Shown here piece by piece: positions 17,970 to 25,772 of a DNA stretch of 64,000 nt. The translations under genes were made by a program, and so were the position numbers. How positions within the stretch are numbered: the stretch's first letter is position 1; each line of letters opens with the position of its first letter. This DNA comes from Pedobacter panaciterrae (GTDB lineage: Bacteria; Bacteroidota; Bacteroidia; Sphingobacteriales; Sphingobacteriaceae). Below the pieces are notes generated by a model that worked only from the letters and a program-made list of their open reading frames with translations, was not told where the DNA came from and searched no databases. The stretch is from assembly GCF_001636695.1 (NCBI RefSeq), contig NZ_LGEL01000019.1, positions 62,001-126,000 on the forward strand, in the 5' to 3' direction.

Positions 17970-18046
17970 CGTCATCTCGAACGAATGTGAGAGATCTCTT
18001 GAACCTTGCTTAAACAAGAGATCTCTCACATTCGTTCGAGATGACG
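17970..18046. repeat. Inverted repeat of the GAGAGATCTC family, 32-bp perfect arms
   Basis: Arms 17970-18001 and 18015-18046 are exact complements with a 13-nt loop. The arm reads CGTCATCTCGA, then ACGAATGT, then GAGAGATCTCTTG; the middle block differs from other copies but matches between its own arms. An extra half-motif CGTCATCTCGA lies at 17935-17945. The element sits between convergent genes, ending 11 nt from the methyltransferase stop codon. Confidence 0.97.
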
Positions 18047-18057
18047 TAGACGGTTAA

Positions 18058-19242
18058 TTATAGAACTCTTAGCAATAGACCCTTTAAATATTCCCCTTCA
18101 GGAAAAGAAATGCGTACAGGGTGATCCTCTGGTTGGCTAAACTGCTTAATGATTTGCACTTCCCTGCCTGCATCTAATGCTGCCCATGCAATGATCTGTT
18201 TGAAAGTTTCAAGATCTACCGCGCCAGAGCAAGAAAAAGTAGCAAGTATGCCTCCGCTTTCCAGAAGAAGCATGCCAAGTCTGTTTAAGTCTTTATATGC
18301 ACGGGCAGCTCTGTCTAATGCAGAGCGTGATGGTGCATATTTTGGCGGATCAAGGACTAGAACATCAAATTTCTTGCCTTCTTCTTTAAATACGCGCAAT
18401 TGCTTGTTTACATCTGATTGGATACTGGTCTGCCTATCCTGACCAAGTCCGTTAAGATTAAGGTTATGCTGCAAAGTTTCTATAGCAAGGGCAGAGCTGT
18501 CTACGCTGGTTACATGAGATGCACCTTGCTTTAAGCTGTTTAATGAAAACCCGCCGCTATAGCAGAAACAATCCAATACGGTTTTATCTTTAGTATATTC
18601 AGCAAGGATTAATCTGTTGTCTCGCTGGTCGCAATAGAAGCCTGATTTTTGTCCGTCAGCAATATTGATGTGGTAAACTACTCCATTTTCTTTCACTTCA
18701 ATAAATTCAGGAGGATTCTCTCCCCATAATAACCCCTGGGTAGCTTCCAGGTTTTCATGCTTGCGCGCGCCGGCATCACTTTTATCAAATATTCCAGTAG
18801 GGTTTAACTCATCCCTCAAAATATCGATGATATCTTCTTTAACTGTTTCTATACCTGCACTTAAAATCTGCAGGGAAAGAAAATCAGCATATTTGTCTAC
18901 AATTAAGCCTGGTAAGAAGTCGGCTTCACTAAATACAAGTCTGCAAGTGTTGGTGTTTTCACTTAACACATGTTTGCGCGATGCAATCGCACTTTTAAGT
19001 TTTTGCTGATACCAGGCCTTGTTTACTTCAATATTCTGGTCCCATTCTAACAGGCGTAAAGCGACTCTTGACTGGTCGTTGTAATATGCATAAGCCAGAA
19101 ATTCTTTCTCTGCCGACCATACGGATACGATCTCGCCATTTAAAGGTTTGCCTTTAACTTTATCAAGTGCACCAGAAAAAATCCAGGGGTGGCGAAGTAC
19201 GGCAGCTTTTTCTTTGCCTTTTTTGAGTATTACATCGATCAT
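18058..19242 (-). CDS. Class I rRNA methyltransferase with PUA domain, RlmI-like
   Basis: A 394-residue protein: N-terminal PUA domain (1-75; HPWIFSGALDKV), central EEHAD-like region, and a C-terminal Rossmann methyltransferase with VLDCFCYSGGFSLN (SAM-binding motif I) and LVLDPPKYAPS (motif IV DPPK) plus FSCSG. This is the RlmI/RlmK-type family methylating C5 of a 23S rRNA cytidine; the exact site is inferred from homology. A TATCTTTG box (19254-19247, minus strand) ends only 4 nt before the ATG, so the message may be leaderless. Confidence 0.9.
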   Translation of the reverse strand: MIDVILKKGKEKAAVLRHPWIFSGALDKVKGKPLNGEIVSVWSAEKEFLAYAYYNDQSRVALRLLEWDQNIEVNKAWYQQKLKSAIASRKHVLSENTNTCRLVFSEADFLPGLIVDKYADFLSLQILSAGIETVKEDIIDILRDELNPTGIFDKSDAGARKHENLEATQGLLWGENPPEFIEVKENGVVYHINIADGQKSGFYCDQRDNRLILAEYTKDKTVLDCFCYSGGFSLNSLKQGASHVTSVDSSALAIETLQHNLNLNGLGQDRQTSIQSDVNKQLRVFKEEGKKFDVLVLDPPKYAPSRSALDRAARAYKDLNRLGMLLLESGGILATFSCSGAVDLETFKQIIAWAALDAGREVQIIKQFSQPEDHPVRISFPEGEYLKGLLLRVL

Positions 19243-19320
19243 GGTACAAAGATAAAAAAAAGGTGTGCAATCAGGGGTTTATTGGGGAGATTAGTATGAT
19301 ACACGCCTATGTTCATGCTC

Positions 19321-19334
19321 TCGTCGAGATGACG
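19321..19334. repeat. Short relic of the inverted-repeat family
   Basis: TCGTCGAGATGACG is identical to the outer end of the right arm of the copies at 8571 and 23161. No left arm is present. It lies in the 200-nt gap before csaA, in which I see no gene; an open frame through it (19263-19442) upstream of csaA is not conserved-looking. Confidence 0.7.
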
Positions 19335-19442
19335 GCCGCATTAAATAAGCTGGTCGCCCTGTTTTGCTTCGCAGCATCTTCATCCATAATCCCGGACATG
19401 CAAAGCCTTTTTTCAGTACTTTTGGGATTCGAGAAGAATGAT

Positions 19443-19778
19443 ATGGAAGAAATAACCTGGAATGATTTTGAAAAAGTAGAACTTCGGGCGGGAACTATTC
19501 TTGAAGTTTTTGACTTTCCGGAAGCAAGGAAGCCAGCCTATAAAGTAAAGGTAGATTTTGGTGAGCTTGGAATTAGGATGAGTAGCGCGCAGATTACAGT
19601 GCATTATACTAAAGAGGAATTAGTCGGTAAACAAATAGTAGGAGTGGTTAACTTTCCTAAAAAACAGATAGGAAAATTTATGTCCGAGTTTTTGGTTACA
19701 GGTTTTGCCGATGAAAATGGAGATATTGTATTAACGACCTTAAATGGTAAAGTGCCTAATGGCAGTAAATTGTGCTAA
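19443..19778 (+). CDS. csaA: CsaA-type tRNA-binding protein
   Basis: A 111-residue single EMAP/tRNA_bind OB-fold domain starting at ATG 19443 (MEEITWNDFEKVELRAGTI). The motifs VELRAGTI, SSAQIT and VVNFPKKQIG are typical of CsaA, a dimeric tRNA-binding protein with reported chaperone or secretion-related activity. An in-frame extension reaches 19263 but passes through a repeat relic and is unlikely to be coding. The stop codon abuts the ATG of tadA. Confidence 0.88.
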   Translation: MEEITWNDFEKVELRAGTILEVFDFPEARKPAYKVKVDFGELGIRMSSAQITVHYTKEELVGKQIVGVVNFPKKQIGKFMSEFLVTGFADENGDIVLTTLNGKVPNGSKLC

Positions 19779-20252
19779 ATGAGCTATTATAATTTTTCAG
19801 AAGAAGAGAATCCCGCAGCAGAAGATGAGCATTACATGCTTTTAGCACTTCAGGAAGCACAAAAAGCATTTGATGCAGAAGAGATCCCAATTGGAGCAAT
19901 AGTAGTGTGTAAAGGCAGGATAGTAGGTCGTGGGTATAATTTAACCGAACAGCTAAATGACGTAACTGCACATGCCGAAATGCAAGCATTTACGGCTGCT
20001 TCGCAAACTCTTGGAGGTAAATATTTAAAAGATTGTACACTCTATGTAACCGTTGAGCCTTGCGTAATGTGCGCAGGTGCAAGTTATTGGACACAGATAG
20101 GTCGCATTGTTTACGGTGCGCCGGAACCGAAAAGGGGATTCACTACAAAAGGGGCATCATTATTACATCCCAAAACGATCTTACAGGGAAATGTTTTGGC
20201 GGTTCAGTGCGGCAATTTGATGAAACGCTTTTTTATAAATAAAAGGGGTTAA
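19779..20252 (+). CDS. tadA: tRNA adenosine(34) deaminase
   Basis: A 157-residue nucleoside deaminase with the zinc/catalytic signatures H65-A-E67 and P94-C95-V-M-C98. TadA makes inosine at the wobble position of tRNA-Arg(ACG). The segment EEIPIGAIVV before the HAE motif fits TadA better than cytidine or guanine deaminases, though guanine deaminase cannot be wholly excluded. The ATG follows the csaA stop with no gap, so the two tRNA-related genes form an operon. Confidence 0.88.
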   Translation: MSYYNFSEEENPAAEDEHYMLLALQEAQKAFDAEEIPIGAIVVCKGRIVGRGYNLTEQLNDVTAHAEMQAFTAASQTLGGKYLKDCTLYVTVEPCVMCAGASYWTQIGRIVYGAPEPKRGFTTKGASLLHPKTILQGNVLAVQCGNLMKRFFINKRG

Positions 20253-20265
20253 TATTGACAAATAA

Positions 20266-20299
20266 TTGAACAAAACTTAACCTCCGAATGTTATATTTG
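20266..20299 (+). promoter_or_regulatory. Putative Bacteroidota-type promoter of the superoxide dismutase gene
   Basis: TTG at 20266-20268 and TATATTTG at 20292-20299, 23 nt apart, match the -33 TTG / -7 TAnnTTTG consensus of this phylum. The start codon is 109 nt downstream, leaving a long 5' leader in which I see no clear structure. Confidence 0.5.
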
Positions 20300-20408
20300 C
20301 TCAGTTGAATTGTTTTTTGGTTGTTTCTGGTCTTTAATCCAGAACATGTGAAGCACAATTGAACTAAGATTGTCCGAAAATATTTTTTAAACTTAAATCA
20401 TAAATAAT

Positions 20409-21014
20409 ATGGCTTTTGAATTACCTGCGTTACCATACGCAACAGATGCATTAGAACCGCATATCGATAAACTTACTATGGAAATCCACCATGGTAAACA
20501 TCACCAGGCTTATGTTACCAACCTAAATAAAGCTTTAGAAGGCAAGCCAGAAGCGAGTCAAAGCATCGAAGAAATCGTTAAAAACATTTCTAAATTCCCT
20601 GCTGCTGTAAGAAACAATGGCGGTGGTCATTATAATCACTCTTTATTCTGGGAAGTTATCGGTCCAAATAAAGGTGGTGAGCCTAAAGGCGAATTAGCTG
20701 AAGCTATCAATGCAGCTTTTGGATCTTTTGCTGACTTTAAAACCAAATTTGCTGAAGCAGGTGCAACCCGTTTTGGTTCAGGATGGGCTTGGTTAAGCGT
20801 TGGTGCTGACAAAAAATTAGTAGTATCTTCTACTCCTAATCAGGATAACCCATTAATGGATATTGCTGAAGTAAAAGGTACTCCAATTTTAGGAATGGAT
20901 GTTTGGGAACACGCATACTACTTAAAATATCAAAACAGACGTCCAGATTATATTTCAGCTTTCTGGAATGTAGTTAACTGGGATGCTGTTGCAGATCGTT
21001 TCAAAAAAGCGTAA
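20409..21014 (+). CDS. Superoxide dismutase (Fe/Mn family)
   Basis: A 201-residue Fe/Mn SOD of typical length without a signal peptide, so cytosolic. The four metal ligands are visible: His27 region in MEIHHGKHH, the His in [11 protein letters not shown], and Asp and His in [16 protein letters not shown]. It converts superoxide to peroxide and oxygen. Metal preference (Mn, Fe or cambialistic) cannot be read reliably. It is convergent with oxyR, placing two oxidative-stress genes tail to tail. Confidence 0.96.
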   Translation: MAFELPALPYATDALEPHIDKLTMEIHHGKHHQAYVTNLNKALEGKPEASQSIEEIVKNISKFPAAVRNNGGGHYNHSLFWEVIGPNKGGEPKGELAEAINAAFGSFADFKTKFAEAGATRFGSGWAWLSVGADKKLVVSSTPNQDNPLMDIAEVKGTPILGMDVWEHAYYLKYQNRRPDYISAFWNVVNWDAVADRFKKA

Positions 21015-21037
21015 TTAGCTTAACTGTTTTAAAAACA

Positions 21038-21089
21038 GATATAAAGCAAATGGCCGTTAGTATTTACTAACGGCCATTTGCTTTATATC
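21038..21089. terminator. Bidirectional terminator hairpin between sod and oxyR
   Basis: A perfect 23-bp stem: 21038-21060 pairs with 21067-21089 around a 6-nt loop (TATTTA). The stem contains AAAGCAAATGGCCG and its complement, so each strand has a GC-rich core with an AT-rich outer part. It lies between two convergent genes and can serve both. Confidence 0.85.
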
Positions 21090-21103
21090 GACTTTTGCGA
21101 CTA

Positions 21104-22036
21104 TTATATTCCTACCACATCCTTTTTCTTTTTCTGGCGCATCGTTTTTGGTACAACGGCTAAAATTTCTTCTTTCAATGCATTGAGCATTCTTTTTTTT
21201 ATAAAGTTTTTATGGGTAACCAGGCTGATTTCACGAACAGGTTCCGGAGATTTGAAATACCTTACTTTACTTAGTTGTTTGTTGCTTAGTTCTTCTAACG
21301 CAAGCTCCGGGAGTAAGGTGGCACCATTATTCATGTCAACCATGCGGATAAGTGTTTCAACACTTCCTGTGTTGTAAGTTAGCCCTTGCAGGCGATTTTG
21401 TTTGGTTGATCTGCAAATGTTTAGCACTTGAGACCGCATGCAGTGCCCTTCGTTTAATAGCCAGATATTTTCATCTTCAAGGTCATCGGCATCTATGGTT
21501 TTCTTCTTATAAAGTTTGCTGTTTTTGCTAATGTAGGTAACGAAGTTTTCGTAATATAGAGGTGATTCTTCTACTGAACTGTCTCCTAGCGGAGTAGCTA
21601 ATATTCCGCAATCCAGTATCCCTGTTTTTAAATGATGAATAATATCCTCGGTAGTGTATTCCCAGATCAGGAGTTTTAAATCAGGATATTTTTCCATCAT
21701 TGCGGCAATCACTTTTGGTAAAAGATAAGGAGCTACAGTAGGTATAATCCCTACTTTAAGTTCGCCTACTACATCCTGCTGCTGGCTGCTGATGATCTCT
21801 TTGATTTTGTGACTTTCCTGAAGAACGAGGCGTGCCTGCTCAATGATTTGTGACCCTATTTCAGTCGGAATTATAGGTTGTTTGCTTCGGTCAAAGATTT
21901 TTACATTTAGCATTTCTTCAAGCTTTTGTACCTGCATACTGAGGGTGGGCTGGGTAACAAAACACTTTTCGGCGGCGCCTACAAAACTTCTGTAAGTATC
22001 TACCGCTACTATGTATTCTAGTTGAACTAAGGTCAT
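21104..22036 (-). CDS. oxyR: LysR-type hydrogen-peroxide sensor OxyR
   Basis: Start at ATG 22036 (MTLVQLEYIVAV), 310 residues. N-terminal winged HTH (AAEKCFVTQPTLSMQVQKLEE) and LysR substrate domain. The redox pair is present as C199 and C208 in GHCMRSQVLNIC, with numbering and spacing identical to E. coli OxyR, so this is a peroxide sensor and not just any LysR protein. It should activate catalase and peroxidase genes on oxidation. It lies 38 nt downstream of the GDP-fucose synthase gene on the same strand and is convergent with sod. Confidence 0.93.
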   Translation of the reverse strand: MTLVQLEYIVAVDTYRSFVGAAEKCFVTQPTLSMQVQKLEEMLNVKIFDRSKQPIIPTEIGSQIIEQARLVLQESHKIKEIISSQQQDVVGELKVGIIPTVAPYLLPKVIAAMMEKYPDLKLLIWEYTTEDIIHHLKTGILDCGILATPLGDSSVEESPLYYENFVTYISKNSKLYKKKTIDADDLEDENIWLLNEGHCMRSQVLNICRSTKQNRLQGLTYNTGSVETLIRMVDMNNGATLLPELALEELSNKQLSKVRYFKSPEPVREISLVTHKNFIKKRMLNALKEEILAVVPKTMRQKKKKDVVGI

Positions 22037-22074
22037 ATAGCTAAAGTTTATTTTCTTTAGCAAATATATCAATT

Positions 22075-23004
22075 TTAACTATGCTTCTGCAGGAAATCCT
22101 GATAAGCTAATTTAATTCCTTCCTCAAGTTCTATTTCATGCTTCCAGCCTAATGAATGAAGCTTAGAAACATCCATTAATTTACGTGGTGTTCCATCTGG
22201 CTTACTACTGTCAAAGGTTAGATTACCCTCAAAGCCAACGACGCTTTTAATTAATAGGGCAAGGTCTTTTATTGTCAGGTCTTTTCCTGTTCCAATATTT
22301 ACGAAGCCAGGTTCATTGTATTCCTGCATTAAGAAATAACAAGCATTGGCCAGGTCATCAGCAAACAGAAATTCGCGCATTGGAGATCCGGATCCCCAGA
22401 TGGTAACCTCTGGACTGCCGTTGACTTTTGCTTCGTGAAATTTGCGGATCAGGGCAGGAAGTACGTGTGAATTTTGTGGATGATAGTTGTCGTTATATCC
22501 GTATAGATTGGTAGGCATAACAGATATAAAATCACAGCCATATTGTGCGCGATAAGCATCCGCCATTTTGATACCGGCAATTTTAGCAATAGCATAAGGC
22601 TCGTTGGTTTCTTCGAGCAAGCCTGTAAGCAGGTAGTCTTCTTTTAAAGGCTGCGGTGCAAGCTTAGGATAAATACAGCTTGAGCCTAGAAATATTAATT
22701 TTTTTACGCCGGTTTTGTATGACTGGTGGATAACGTTGTTTTGAATACAAAGATTTTCGTAAAGGAAATCGGCTCTGTAGGTGTTGTTGGCAATAATACC
22801 GCCTACTTTGGCAGCCGCCAGGAATACATACTCAGGTTTTTCTGATTCAAAAAAGTCAGTTACGGCCTGCTGATTACGCAAGTCTAATTCTGCTGAAGTT
22901 CTGGTGATAAGATTTGAGAAACCTTCCTTAATTAATTTACGGTAAATTGCTGACCCCACCATACCACGGTGACCAGCTACATATATTTTTGCGTTCTTTT
23001 CCAA
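22075..23004 (-). CDS. fcl: GDP-L-fucose synthase
   Basis: A 309-residue short-chain dehydrogenase/epimerase. NADP-binding GHRGMVG near the N-terminus, SSCIYP and the catalytic Y-x3-K ([10 protein letters not shown]) are all present, and [11 protein letters not shown] is typical of Fcl/WcaG. It turns GDP-4-keto-6-deoxymannose into GDP-L-fucose for surface polysaccharide. The only in-frame start near the expected N-terminus is TTG at 23004. A TACTTTTG box (minus, 23032-23025) lies just upstream. The partner GDP-mannose dehydratase is not in the window. Confidence 0.93.
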   Translation of the reverse strand: MEKNAKIYVAGHRGMVGSAIYRKLIKEGFSNLITRTSAELDLRNQQAVTDFFESEKPEYVFLAAAKVGGIIANNTYRADFLYENLCIQNNVIHQSYKTGVKKLIFLGSSCIYPKLAPQPLKEDYLLTGLLEETNEPYAIAKIAGIKMADAYRAQYGCDFISVMPTNLYGYNDNYHPQNSHVLPALIRKFHEAKVNGSPEVTIWGSGSPMREFLFADDLANACYFLMQEYNEPGFVNIGTGKDLTIKDLALLIKSVVGFEGNLTFDSSKPDGTPRKLMDVSKLHSLGWKHEIELEEGIKLAYQDFLQKHS

Positions 23005-23080
23005 TTTGCTTTTAATGATTATTACAAAAGTACGAAATCCTGTTGGTATCGTTTAAGTATTCTCGTCATCTCCATTGCGC

Positions 23081-23175
23081 TCGTCATCTCGACGATAGGA
23101 GAGATCTCTTGCCTAAAAAGTAGCAGTGAAGAAAATAGCATAATCAAGAGATCTCTCCTATCGTCGAGATGACGA
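23081..23175. repeat. Inverted repeat of the GAGAGATCTC family with 33-nt loop
   Basis: Arms 23081-23111 and 23145-23175 are exact complements (31 bp). The core is identical to the 8.5-kb copy (CGATA middle block). The last 12 nt of its loop match the whole loop of the 8.5-kb copy except for one base, so the two copies share recent ancestry. It lies between divergent fcl and trmB. Confidence 0.97.
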
Positions 23176-23340
23176 CCCGCTTGAGATGACGAGACGGAAT
23201 GACGTGCGGCTTAAGATAGCGAGTGGTTAGTGATAACGATGCGCTGGGATGAAGAGCGATTCGAGATGACGAACGTTAACGCGACTGGCTAAGAAGAACA
23301 GTTTATAATAATTCGGATGACGAGATGTATAAAATAACTA
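23176..23340. repeat. Degenerate GATGACG-rich tail of the inverted repeat
   Basis: Several decayed copies of the GAGATGACG motif (for example TTGAGATGACGAG at 23181 and TTCGAGATGACGAACG near 23261) fill the gap up to the trmB promoter. No gene is apparent. The rest of the 369-nt gap (23005-23080 and 23341-23373) holds a decayed half-motif near 23064 and possible promoters. Confidence 0.6.
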
Positions 23341-23373
23341 TTTGCTTAAGTTTGCATAAAAATCATTTTAGTA

Positions 23374-24024
23374 GTGGGTAAAGATAAGTTAAGAAAATTT
23401 GCAGAGATAGACACCTTTCCTAATGTTTATCAGCTTGATGCTGGTAAAGAATTAAAAGGTAAATGGGCATCTCAGCATTTTAAAAATAGCAATCCGGTTG
23501 TTTTGGAACTTGCATGTGGAAAAGGCGAATACTCTGTTGGATTGGCAAAGATGTTTCCTGAAAAAAACTTTATTGGTGTAGACCTTAAAGGAAACAGGAT
23601 TTGGCGTGGTGCACGTACCGGTGTGGATGAAGGAATCGCAAATCTTGCTTTTTTAAGAATTCAGATTGAAGATATTGTAGATTTCTTTGGCGAACATGAG
23701 GTAGATGAAATATGGATAACTTTTCCTGATCCACAGCCGCAGGATAGTCGGGAGAAAAAGCGCTTAACCTTTCCCGGATTTTTAGATAAGTACAGGACCT
23801 TTTTAAAACCCGGAGGTAAAATAAACCTGAAAACTGACAATGATGGTCTGTATCTTTATACAGTAGAAAAAGTTCAGGAGCTAGGGTTGATTTGTCATAA
23901 AAATACAGATCAGTTGTATAAATCGGAATTCGCGGATGCTGTTTTAGCAATAAAAACACATTATGAAAGGATTTATCTGAAACACGACAAGAATATAAAT
24001 TACATTCAGTTCTCGTTTGATTAA
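23374..24024 (+). CDS. trmB: tRNA (guanine-N7)-methyltransferase
   Basis: A 216-residue class I methyltransferase making m7G46 in tRNA. Motif I VLELACGKGEYSVGLA, the VDLKGNRIWRGA segment and the TrmB signature ITFPDPQPQDSREKKRLT region (ITFPDPQP, about 117-124) are present. GTG at 23374 is the start; no ATG is available near the N-terminus. A TAAGTTTG box lies at 23347-23354. It is the first of three same-strand genes ending with tag. Confidence 0.92.
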   Translation: MGKDKLRKFAEIDTFPNVYQLDAGKELKGKWASQHFKNSNPVVLELACGKGEYSVGLAKMFPEKNFIGVDLKGNRIWRGARTGVDEGIANLAFLRIQIEDIVDFFGEHEVDEIWITFPDPQPQDSREKKRLTFPGFLDKYRTFLKPGGKINLKTDNDGLYLYTVEKVQELGLICHKNTDQLYKSEFADAVLAIKTHYERIYLKHDKNINYIQFSFD

Positions 24025-24050
24025 TGTAGAACAGCATATAAATTGATTAG

Positions 24051-24377
24051 ATGGAGCAGTCATTTTATGATCAGGTTTTTGAACTGGTAAGGCTAATACC
24101 GAAAGGAAGAGTAACCTCATACGGAGCCATTGCTAAAAGTCTTGGGGCTGGCGGTTCAGCACGAATGGTGGGCTATGCCATGAGTAATGCGCACCTGGCC
24201 CATCCTGCAATACCTGCTCACAGAGTGGTTAACAGTGCTGGTTTGTTAACTGGTAAATTCCACTTTCCCGAACCTGATTTAATGCAGGAAATGCTGGAGA
24301 AAGAAGGAGTGGTAGTTAAAAATGATAAGATTCAGAATTTTAAACAACACTTCTGGGATCCTTTGGTTGAATTGTAG
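24051..24377 (+). CDS. Alkyltransferase-like protein (MGMT/Ogt C-terminal domain without the active cysteine)
   Basis: A 108-residue protein equal to the DNA-binding/active domain of O6-alkylguanine-DNA alkyltransferase, with the HTH (PKGRVTSYGAIAK), arginine finger (SARMVG) and the active-site segment. That segment reads P55-A56-H57-R58-V59 where active enzymes have PCHRV, so the alkyl-accepting Cys is Ala. Such ATL proteins bind alkylated guanine and flag it for nucleotide excision repair. It lies 14 nt before tag, another alkylation-repair gene, which supports the role. Confidence 0.9.
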   Translation: MEQSFYDQVFELVRLIPKGRVTSYGAIAKSLGAGGSARMVGYAMSNAHLAHPAIPAHRVVNSAGLLTGKFHFPEPDLMQEMLEKEGVVVKNDKIQNFKQHFWDPLVEL

Positions 24378-24391
24378 AGAATAAAAAAACG

Positions 24392-24952
24392 ATGGCAGAA
24401 ATAATTAGATGTGGTTGGTGTGGAACTGATCCTTTGTATGTAAAGTATCATGACGAAGAATGGGGCAAGCCCGTTTATGATGATAAAACTTTATTTGAAT
24501 TTTTAATTCTTGAAGGTGCACAGGCAGGATTAAGCTGGATCACTATTTTGCGTAGAAGAGAGGGGTACAGACAGGCTTTTGCTAACTTTGATGTAGAAAA
24601 AGTTGCCGCCTTTAATGATGAGGATGTTAAGAGACTGATGAATGATGCCGGGATCATCAGGAACAGATTGAAAGTTAATGCGACAATAAATAATGCAAAA
24701 CTTTTTATCGCGATACAAAAGGAATTCGGTTCTTTTTCTGATTATATGTGGGGCTTTTTGCCTGATAAAAAACCTATTCTGAATAAGGTTAAATCTTTGG
24801 GAGATGTACCCCCAAGAACTGAGATATCTGATGCAATTAGCAAGGATATGAAAAAAAGAGGCTTTAAATTTTTCGGGACTACCATCTGTTATGCCCACAT
24901 GCAGGCTACGGGAATGGTAAACGACCATATTGAAGGCTGTATAAGCAGATAA
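24392..24952 (+). CDS. tag: DNA-3-methyladenine glycosylase I
   Basis: A 186-residue enzyme removing 3-methyladenine from DNA. The HhH-fold zinc ligands of Tag are in place: Cys7 in RCGWCG, His20 in YHDEEWG, and His179 and Cys183 in NDHIEGC. Length and motifs match E. coli Tag. It follows the alkyltransferase-like gene by 14 nt and ends 8 nt before a convergent gene. Confidence 0.95.
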   Translation: MAEIIRCGWCGTDPLYVKYHDEEWGKPVYDDKTLFEFLILEGAQAGLSWITILRRREGYRQAFANFDVEKVAAFNDEDVKRLMNDAGIIRNRLKVNATINNAKLFIAIQKEFGSFSDYMWGFLPDKKPILNKVKSLGDVPPRTEISDAISKDMKKRGFKFFGTTICYAHMQATGMVNDHIEGCISR

Positions 24953-24960
24953 ATTTAAGT

Positions 24961-25656
24961 TTATTTTTTCTGCATGTCATTATATGCGGCAACAAATGCC
25001 TTAATAAGTTTAGCATCAAAAGTTTCTGTGGCCTTTATCCGTTCAGCGAGATCTTCGTCGTTGGTGAGTTTTTGAAGCAAAATGCTTTTGATCAATTGTG
25101 TTTTGCCCTCTGAGCTACCACCGTCAGCAGGTATTTCCTGCATCGGCCCTGTTCCGTATTTTTCAATAAAAAAGGCTGTTGGGAGATTACGATTGGGTTG
25201 TTCAGCATCATTTCTTCTGCCTCCTCCAAACGAAATGCCAACTCCACCACCTACACCTCCAAAGCCACCTGTTCCGGTACCAATACCAACCGATGGTCTG
25301 ATGCGTGCTCTTTTTGGCTGTGGTTGTTCAATACTTGTGGTGCCGCCAATAGCATATAAATTTACTGCACCTTGTTCTATTATTTTGAAAAACCGGTGTT
25401 CCATTTTCTTTTTAACTACAATGGGTTTGCTAACATAGGTTTCGCCATTCCATAAAAACTCCTTAATATCGCTGGCCTTATATTGAGAGAGGGTTTCATC
25501 GTCTTTTTTAAGCACAACGGTTGAAAAATCAGTACCCTGTATCGTTCCTCTTATAAAATCTCCCGAGGCAATAACTACAGCATCCTGTGCTGATGAGTGC
25601 AATGCAGTTACCAAAAGCATTGCTAATAAAGCGAAGGTTTTAAGTGCTCTGTTCAT
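24961..25656 (-). CDS. Exported hypothetical protein with Gly-rich centre
   Basis: A 231-residue protein with a signal peptide (about 1-23, ALHSSAQ). The N-terminal part (24-100) looks like a small beta domain (SGDFIRGTIQGTDFSTVVLKK); the middle (about 118-148) is a Gly-rich linker with GFGGVGGGVG; the C-terminus is helical. I do not recognise a family. No partner is obvious: it faces tag on one side and is divergent from polA. Confidence 0.7.
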   Translation of the reverse strand: MNRALKTFALLAMLLVTALHSSAQDAVVIASGDFIRGTIQGTDFSTVVLKKDDETLSQYKASDIKEFLWNGETYVSKPIVVKKKMEHRFFKIIEQGAVNLYAIGGTTSIEQPQPKRARIRPSVGIGTGTGGFGGVGGGVGISFGGGRRNDAEQPNRNLPTAFFIEKYGTGPMQEIPADGGSSEGKTQLIKSILLQKLTNDEDLAERIKATETFDAKLIKAFVAAYNDMQKK

Positions 25657-25686
25657 AATTATTCAAATAACGGAATTTCTTTTGTG

Positions 25687-25721
25687 TTTGTTATCTAATC
25701 CGATCTCTATTATTAACTTTG
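25687..25721 (+). promoter_or_regulatory. Putative promoter of polA
   Basis: TTTG at 25687-25690 and TAACTTTG at 25714-25721, 23 nt apart, fit the phylum's -33/-7 consensus. Confidence 0.45.
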
Positions 25722-25772
25722 AGAGATGTTGAAAGTAACAACTTTCATAAACGTTAAATGAATCAGATACCA

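Noticed and set aside
19263-19442. In-frame N-terminal extension of CsaA
   Set aside because: CsaA normally begins at the MEEITWNDF segment; the extension crosses a repeat relic and has no family match.
22969-23172. 67-codon frame upstream of fcl
   Set aside because: It spans the fcl start region and the left and right arms of a repeat; no coding signal is seen.
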